DNA from: Deinococci bacterium
GTDB lineage: Bacteria; Deinococcota; Deinococci; Deinococcales; Trueperaceae
Length of the DNA stretch: 45,137 bases
Assembly (NCBI GenBank): GCA_030149325.1
Contig: JASBRS010000006.1
Span: 1 to 45,137 of the forward strand
Reading direction: 5' to 3'
The translations under genes were made by a program, and so were the position numbers. Within the stretch, counting starts at the first letter, position 1. The number at the start of each line of letters is the position of its first letter. The notes under the pieces were generated by a model, which did no database searches, was not told where the DNA came from, and was given only the letters and a program-made list of their open reading frames with translations. Positions 40,476 to 45,137 of this stretch are shown piece after piece.

Positions 40476-43181
40476 ATGCCTCGGAGCGCACCGCGCCGGA
40501 TCGCGCTGCTGGTGCTGGTGGCCCTCAGCGGCTGGGCCTCCGCCACGCGCGTCGTCCGGGCGCCCCACGTCGACGTCGTCTACGACGACCCTGCCATGGC
40601 GGCGTACGCGCAACAGGTGGCGGCGGCCGCCGAGACCGAGCTGGTCCGCGTGGCCGCCCTCTTCGGTCGCGAGCCGTTCCCCATCCGCATCCGCCTGCAG
40701 ACCGACGACGACGTCTTCAACGCCTTCGCGTTGCCGCTCCCCAGACCGCACGTGACGTTCCGTCCGCTGTTCCCGGTCGGGGGCGAGGTGGGCTTCCACG
40801 GCTCCGACCTCACCGAGCTGGTATTGCGGCACGAGATCACCCACCTGGTGCAGCTCACCGATACCCGCGTCCCCGCCGGGACGCCCAGCCTGCCGCACCT
40901 GGGGCTGGTCGGGCAGGGCACCGCGGTGCTGCCGCCGGCGTGGCTGCTGGAGGGCATCGCCACCTACGTGGAGTCGACGGGGGGCCTGGGCGGACGCCTC
41001 GACGACGCCCGCACCCGCGCCCTGGTCTCGACCCTGGCCGCGACCGGGCACATGCCCTCGCTGACCGACGTCAGCCTGGTGACCTTCAAGGCCTGGCCCG
41101 GCGGGCGGGCGCGCTACCTGCTGGGCTCGTCGTTCATCGCCTACCTGGTCGAGCGGCACGGCTTCGACGCTCTGGTGAGCGCCCTCCACCACTTCCAGGC
41201 GGGCGCCTACCTGGTCTCCTTCTCCGACGCCTGGCGTGCGGCCGTGGGCACCGATCTGGCCGACGAGTGGGCTCGATGGACGGCAGCGGAGGCCGATGCC
41301 GCGCGCGCCCGCGACGACCTCGGGGTCCCCGCCGGGCTGGTGCCCGCGGCCGATCGGCTGGGGGCCCCTGCGGCCGCGCCCGACGGCCGCACCCTGGCGT
41401 GGCCGTCGACCGGCGGCGTGCGCCTCACCGAGGTCGCGGACGGCGGCCTGCGCGCCGGCCGCAGCTTCGACCTGGACGTCGCCGTCGAGGGCCTCACCTG
41501 GCTCGATGGCCACACCCTGGTGCTGAGCGCCGTGACGCGCTCGCCCGGCGCCTACCCCAGCGAGCTGTTCTCGCTCGACGTCCGCACCGGGGCGCTCCGG
41601 CGGCTCACCTTCGGGGCGCACGCGCACCTTCCGCGCGCCGACGGCGGAGGCTGCGTGCTCTACGTGCGCGACGTCGTCCCCCAGGGGGCGTCGCTGCGCC
41701 GCTGGTGTCGCGCTGGCGCCGGCGACGTGCCGGTGTGGTCGGCGCCGGCGGGCGTCCACATCGTCGGCCTGGCGGTGAGTCCGGCCGGCCGGGTGGCGCT
41801 CAGCCTCTACCGCCCCGGGGGCGTGCAGCTGGCACTGCTGGGGCCCGACGGCCCCCACGATCTCACCTCCGACGCCGCCAGCGAGCTCGACCCGGCCTGG
41901 CAGGGCGACGGCACGCTGTGGTTCTCCGGCGACGCCAGCGGGCGCTTCCAGCTCTACCGCCTGACGCTGCCGCCGGACGGCGCGACCTCCGCTGCGCCGT
42001 CCGCTGCCGCCCCCTACGGGCCGCCGGCCACCGCTGCGCTGGGCGGCGCCGAGGACGCGGTCGTCACCGCCGGCGGGGTGCTCTTCCGCACCCTCCACGG
42101 CGACGGCTACGTGCTGGCGCGCCTCGATGCCACCGCATCGGCGGGGTCGCAGGCACCCGGCGCCGGCGCCGGGGCCGCCGTGCCGGCGCCGATAGCGCGG
42201 CCCGAGGCGAGCACGCCCGCCCCCGCCTACCCCGACCAGGCCTACAGCCCGTGGCCGAGCCTGCTGCCCTACGGCTGGCTGCCCACCGCGGCCCGGGTGT
42301 CGCTGGCGCCGCTGGGTGGCGGACTCGAGGTGTCGGTGCTGGGTCTCGACGACAGCGCGCGCCACGCGCTCGACCTCACGGTGGGCTACGACAGCGGTCT
42401 GCGCGGTCCGCTGGGCGGGGGCTACGCCTCGCTGAGCTACGGCTGGGACCTCCCCAACCGGGTTCAGGCCCCCGGTCCGCCGCCGCTGTTCGGCGCGGGG
42501 GTGAGGGTGGGGATGTGGCCCCACGGCGCCTACCTGGGGCCGGTCGACGAGACCGCCTACGGCGTCCGTGGGGTGGCGCTGCTGCGACTCCCGGTGGGGC
42601 CGTACGCCGGCTCGCTGGGGCTGTCGGCCGCCGCCCTCGGCGCGCCCTCGTGGGCGGGCGTCCGCCCCGAGTTCGCGGCGGACGCGGTGCTCGACGGGCG
42701 CCACCTCGACAGCTACGGGGCGGTGGCGGGCGGGACGCGGCTGGCGCTGCGCGGACGCTGGAGCTACGGGGCGGCAGGACCGTCGGCGGGAGCGTGGTTC
42801 GAGGCGGGCTGGTGGCCCCAGGTGGTCCCTGCCGTGGGGGGCCGCCTCGGCCTGAGCGCGGGGTACCGCCCGCTGCCGCCGGTGCCGCTGGCGCTGCCCG
42901 AGTTCGCGGCGGTCGCCAGCCTGGGCGGTCGCCTGGAGGTCCCCGTGCGCGCTCGGCTCGGCGACGGCCTGGCGGCGCTGGAGCGGATCGACCTCGAACC
43001 GACCGTGCGCGTGTGGGCGGGGACGGCGGTCGGGGCGCCGGCGGCGAGCGCGGGGATCGGGGCCGACCTGGGCGTGTGGGCGGACGCCGTCTTCGACTAC
43101 GAGGCGGCGCTGCGCTTCGGCGTGCGCGGCGGCTACGCCGATGACTGGTGGCTCAGCCTCGGGGTCGGGACGGCGTACTAG
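40476..43181 (+). CDS. Secreted zinc metallopeptidase fused to a beta-propeller and a C-terminal outer-membrane barrel
   Basis: 901 residues, not assigned to a named family. An N-terminal signal peptide (about 1-23, RRIALLVLVALSGWASA) is followed by a gluzincin-like peptidase domain (30-280) with HEITH at 119-123 and the likely third zinc ligand Glu159 in WLLEGIATYVE. Residues about 290-560 contain TolB/WD40-like blades (DGRTLAWPS, DGTLWFSGDASGRFQLYRL). After an Ala/Pro linker (570-605), residues 610-901 alternate in short amphipathic strands rich in Gly, Tyr and Trp and end WWLSLGVGTAY, a C-terminal aromatic as in outer-membrane barrel beta-signals. A surface-anchored protease is the simplest reading. 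The ATG at 40476 fits the leaderless -10. Confidence 0.75.
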   Translation: MPRSAPRRIALLVLVALSGWASATRVVRAPHVDVVYDDPAMAAYAQQVAAAAETELVRVAALFGREPFPIRIRLQTDDDVFNAFALPLPRPHVTFRPLFPVGGEVGFHGSDLTELVLRHEITHLVQLTDTRVPAGTPSLPHLGLVGQGTAVLPPAWLLEGIATYVESTGGLGGRLDDARTRALVSTLAATGHMPSLTDVSLVTFKAWPGGRARYLLGSSFIAYLVERHGFDALVSALHHFQAGAYLVSFSDAWRAAVGTDLADEWARWTAAEADAARARDDLGVPAGLVPAADRLGAPAAAPDGRTLAWPSTGGVRLTEVADGGLRAGRSFDLDVAVEGLTWLDGHTLVLSAVTRSPGAYPSELFSLDVRTGALRRLTFGAHAHLPRADGGGCVLYVRDVVPQGASLRRWCRAGAGDVPVWSAPAGVHIVGLAVSPAGRVALSLYRPGGVQLALLGPDGPHDLTSDAASELDPAWQGDGTLWFSGDASGRFQLYRLTLPPDGATSAAPSAAAPYGPPATAALGGAEDAVVTAGGVLFRTLHGDGYVLARLDATASAGSQAPGAGAGAAVPAPIARPEASTPAPAYPDQAYSPWPSLLPYGWLPTAARVSLAPLGGGLEVSVLGLDDSARHALDLTVGYDSGLRGPLGGGYASLSYGWDLPNRVQAPGPPPLFGAGVRVGMWPHGAYLGPVDETAYGVRGVALLRLPVGPYAGSLGLSAAALGAPSWAGVRPEFAADAVLDGRHLDSYGAVAGGTRLALRGRWSYGAAGPSAGAWFEAGWWPQVVPAVGGRLGLSAGYRPLPPVPLALPEFAAVASLGGRLEVPVRARLGDGLAALERIDLEPTVRVWAGTAVGAPAASAGIGADLGVWADAVFDYEAALRFGVRGGYADDWWLSLGVGTAY

Positions 43182-43196
43182 CCGCCGCCCGGCGGC
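43181..43196. terminator. Hairpin between the convergent metallopeptidase and TPR genes
   Basis: GCCGCC (43181-43186), 4-nt loop, GGCGGC (43191-43196), starting on the last base of the metallopeptidase stop codon. No T-run. Confidence 0.4.
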
Positions 43197-43214
43197 CTCG
43201 TTCGGAGGCGCGGA

Positions 43215-44942
43215 TCAGCGCAGGAACAGGCTCCGGGCCCAGGCGTTGAAGGCCACCGCCAGCACCAGTCCGACGTTCAGGACCAACTGGGCGAGCAGCG
43301 GCGTGACGCCGTTGGAGCGGCGACGGTACACCTCGGCCAGCACCACCCCGTACACGAACAGCAACAGCACCGGCGTGCCGAGGGCCAGGGCCGACAGCGA
43401 GGCCGAGCCGATGGTGGCGATGGCGCCGTCGTAGCGCCGCTGGAGCGGGGGCACCACGAAGGACCGGAAGAACAGCTCGGTCAGGGGGATGAGCACCAAC
43501 GCCGCCACCACCAACGGGGTCAGACGCGTCAGGTTCAGGTAGAAGGGCCCCAGCAGGCCGCCGCGCGGAGCGTACGCCAGGTAGGCGAGCATGCCGGCGA
43601 GCATCAGCACGCCGAGGCCGAGCCCTGCCAGCGCCTGCTCGCCGCTGCCGAACAACCGATCGGTGGGGTCCCAGCCGTTGACGCTGACCCGTCGCCAGGT
43701 GAGGCTCACCAGCAGCACCGCCAGCGCGATGTAGAACACCGCTCGCGCCTCGGTCTCCTGCAGCGGCGTGAAGAAGGCGAGGGCGTTGCCGTACACCACC
43801 AGGCTGTAGATCAGCGCGGCGAGCCCGGCCAGCAGGACGCTCGCGAGGAGGATGCCGTAGACCTGACCGACGCTCCACTCCTGCGGTCCCTCCATCACCT
43901 CGACGGTGGTGGTGTTGGGGATGCGGCTCTCGCCCACGAGGTGCACGGCGACCAGCGCCAGGATCAGCAGCAGCCACAGCAGCCCGTTGCTGACCAGCAG
44001 GTCCTGGAGGTTGCCGCGGCGGGCGGCCTCGCGCAGGGCCAGTCCGCCCTGATCGACCTGGCCCTCGGCGTAGTAGATCAGCGCCAGCTTGCGCAAGTCG
44101 CTGGCCTGGGCGGCGGTGTCGCGCGAGCTGCGAAGCGCCAGCGCCGTCTCCAGCTCGCCGGCGGCCGTTGCCAGGTCGCCCATGGCCCAGGCGGTGGTCC
44201 CCAGCAGCGACTGCACCGCGGCGTTCTTGGTGTCACCGGAGAGCTTCATGTAGGCCTGGAGCTGGTCGCGCGCGCTCACGGGGTCGCCGAGCTGGAACCG
44301 GAGCTGGGCCTCGGCCAGGCGGTAGCTGACGTTGAGGCTGTCCTGGTCGATGGCCTGCCCGTAGGCGGAGAGGGCCTGGTTGAGCAGCCCTTGGTGCACG
44401 TCGGCCTCGCCCTGCAGGTAGGCGGTCTTGGCGGCGAGCTGGCGGTTGGGCTGCTTGGCGAGCCGGTCGCGCGCCTGTTGCAGGTAGCCGTCGGCCTCGA
44501 GGTAGCGCTCGCCCTGGATGGCCGCCTGCGCCAGCAGCACCATCGGCTCCGCGCTCGGGGTCTTGTCCTGGATGGCCTGCAGTCGCTGCTCAGCCGAGCC
44601 CGTCATGCCCAGCTCGAGCTCGATGCGGGCCAGCGCCAACGTGGCGTCGACGTTGCCGGGGTCGATCTGGAGGGCGTTGAGGCAGCTCTGTCGAGCGGTC
44701 TCGAGATCGCCGCCGGCCTCGAAGCGCAGGCACTGCTGGTAGTAGGTGCTGGCATCGAAGCTCTGCGCGTGCGCCGCCCCGAGCGCCACGATCGCCAGCA
44801 GGGCGGCGGTGACCACGACCACGGCGCGCGCCTTGCCGACGGGGCCGGGGGTACGGTACGCGGGCGTCGCCGTCGAGACGACGGCCCGTGGCTGCCGGGA
44901 GGTTGCGCGGTCGGCCGCGGCCGGGCCGTGGAGGTGGCTCAT
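43215..44942 (-). CDS. TPR-repeat protein with C-terminal CPBP-like membrane domain
   Basis: 575 residues. A basic stretch (1-38) precedes a membrane segment or signal anchor (39-60, ending AHAQ). Five or more TPR-like repeats follow (about 62-290: YYQQCLRFEAGGDLETARQSCLNAL, then VDATLALARIELELGM and others), presumably periplasmic. Residues 300-575 are about eight membrane helices with a CPBP/Abi-type motif region T-E-L-F-F-R (488-493), where the family has EExxxR: the first Glu is Thr. The later conserved His is not visible and only LVLN of the last motif remains, so proteolytic activity is doubtful. ATG 44942 has AAAGGG upstream. Converges on the metallopeptidase gene. Confidence 0.75.
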   Translation of the reverse strand: MSHLHGPAAADRATSRQPRAVVSTATPAYRTPGPVGKARAVVVVTAALLAIVALGAAHAQSFDASTYYQQCLRFEAGGDLETARQSCLNALQIDPGNVDATLALARIELELGMTGSAEQRLQAIQDKTPSAEPMVLLAQAAIQGERYLEADGYLQQARDRLAKQPNRQLAAKTAYLQGEADVHQGLLNQALSAYGQAIDQDSLNVSYRLAEAQLRFQLGDPVSARDQLQAYMKLSGDTKNAAVQSLLGTTAWAMGDLATAAGELETALALRSSRDTAAQASDLRKLALIYYAEGQVDQGGLALREAARRGNLQDLLVSNGLLWLLLILALVAVHLVGESRIPNTTTVEVMEGPQEWSVGQVYGILLASVLLAGLAALIYSLVVYGNALAFFTPLQETEARAVFYIALAVLLVSLTWRRVSVNGWDPTDRLFGSGEQALAGLGLGVLMLAGMLAYLAYAPRGGLLGPFYLNLTRLTPLVVAALVLIPLTELFFRSFVVPPLQRRYDGAIATIGSASLSALALGTPVLLLFVYGVVLAEVYRRRSNGVTPLLAQLVLNVGLVLAVAFNAWARSLFLR

Positions 44943-45137
44943 GCAGGACCCTTTCGTGCGGCCCCGTGCGGGGGCTCGCTCGGCCAAGGGCTGGCGCCCG
45001 CGACCGTGCCGCTCTCCCTCCACGAGGTCCGGCCCCATGATGACCGAAGGGAGCGCCAGGGCGGGGTTAGGTCGTTCACTTCGTGCGCTCCCCGAGCGCC
45101 TTTCTGGCTCCGCCGGCGCTGCGGCGGGCGGTCGCCC
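44943..45137 (-). promoter_or_regulatory. Upstream region of the TPR-CPBP gene to the window edge
   Basis: About 195 nt without a recognisable gene. On the minus strand it holds GCCCC/GGGGC around a 5-nt loop (about 44964-44977), a short distance before the AAAGGG Shine-Dalgarno. I see no convincing -10/-35 pair. No conclusion on gene content beyond the window edge is possible. Confidence 0.3.

Overview
The window is a very GC-rich (about 70% by eye), densely coding bacterial chromosome segment carrying about 36 real genes on both strands. It has no rRNA, tRNA, CRISPR array, insertion sequence or prophage gene that I can see. Several features point to Deinococcota, most likely a Truepera-like lineage rather than Deinococcus itself: many genes have a TANNNT -10 box only 5-8 nt before an ATG/GTG start (leaderless mRNA, common in that phylum), MalQ catalytic residue numbering is almost identical to the Thermus enzyme, there is a branched-chain-type 2-oxoacid dehydrogenase, a MinC, and a protein ending in an outer-membrane beta-barrel. 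The assignment is inference; no marker RNA gene is present.

Layout. 1-3634: C-terminal part of the FtsK DNA translocase, a 1-phosphofructokinase-type sugar kinase and an isoaspartyl peptidase. 3708-6561: a translationally coupled cell-shape/division operon mreD-mrdA(PBP2)-minC, followed by a thiolase (6645-7820). 7842-13044: moaA, a small lipoprotein, and the aromatic cluster aroF (DAHP synthase)-tyrA-small ORF behind a candidate leader-peptide regulatory region, then a class I glutamine amidotransferase. 13131-14676: modA-modB of a molybdate importer without modC. 14800-20630: purA-alpha/beta hydrolase, citrate synthase, an MgtC/DUF4010 membrane protein and a membrane protein ending in an HRDC domain. 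20777-24514: the E1alpha-E1beta-E2 genes of a branched-chain-type dehydrogenase behind a leader with a textbook intrinsic terminator. 24597-32961: ppdK, uvrC, a GNAT acetyltransferase, moxR-DUF58, and a Ser/Thr kinase. 33065-38159: malQ, a NatA/NatB-type ABC pair, and a degenerate FMN-barrel protein coupled to ruvA. 38181-45137: alanine dehydrogenase, truB, a secreted metalloprotease fused to a propeller and barrel, and a TPR protein fused to a degenerate CPBP-type membrane domain.

The metabolic genes fit an aerobic heterotroph: oxoacid dehydrogenase and thiolase feeding acetyl-CoA to citrate synthase, PPDK at the pyruvate/PEP node, alanine dehydrogenase and isoaspartyl peptidase recycling amino acids, and MalQ using alpha-glucans. 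uvrC, ruvA, ftsK and minC cover repair, recombination and division.

I see no single cassette that is obviously a new defence or biosynthetic system. The most interesting material is regulatory: two candidate leader-peptide control regions (aroF-tyrA; branched-chain dehydrogenase), a split between leaderless genes and genes whose 5' leader carries a strong hairpin close to the Shine-Dalgarno, and convergent gene pairs whose two stop codons lie in opposite arms of one compact hairpin. Four unusual proteins also deserve attention: the metalloprotease-barrel fusion, the FMN-barrel pseudoenzyme next to RuvA, the membrane-HRDC protein and the TPR-CPBP fusion.
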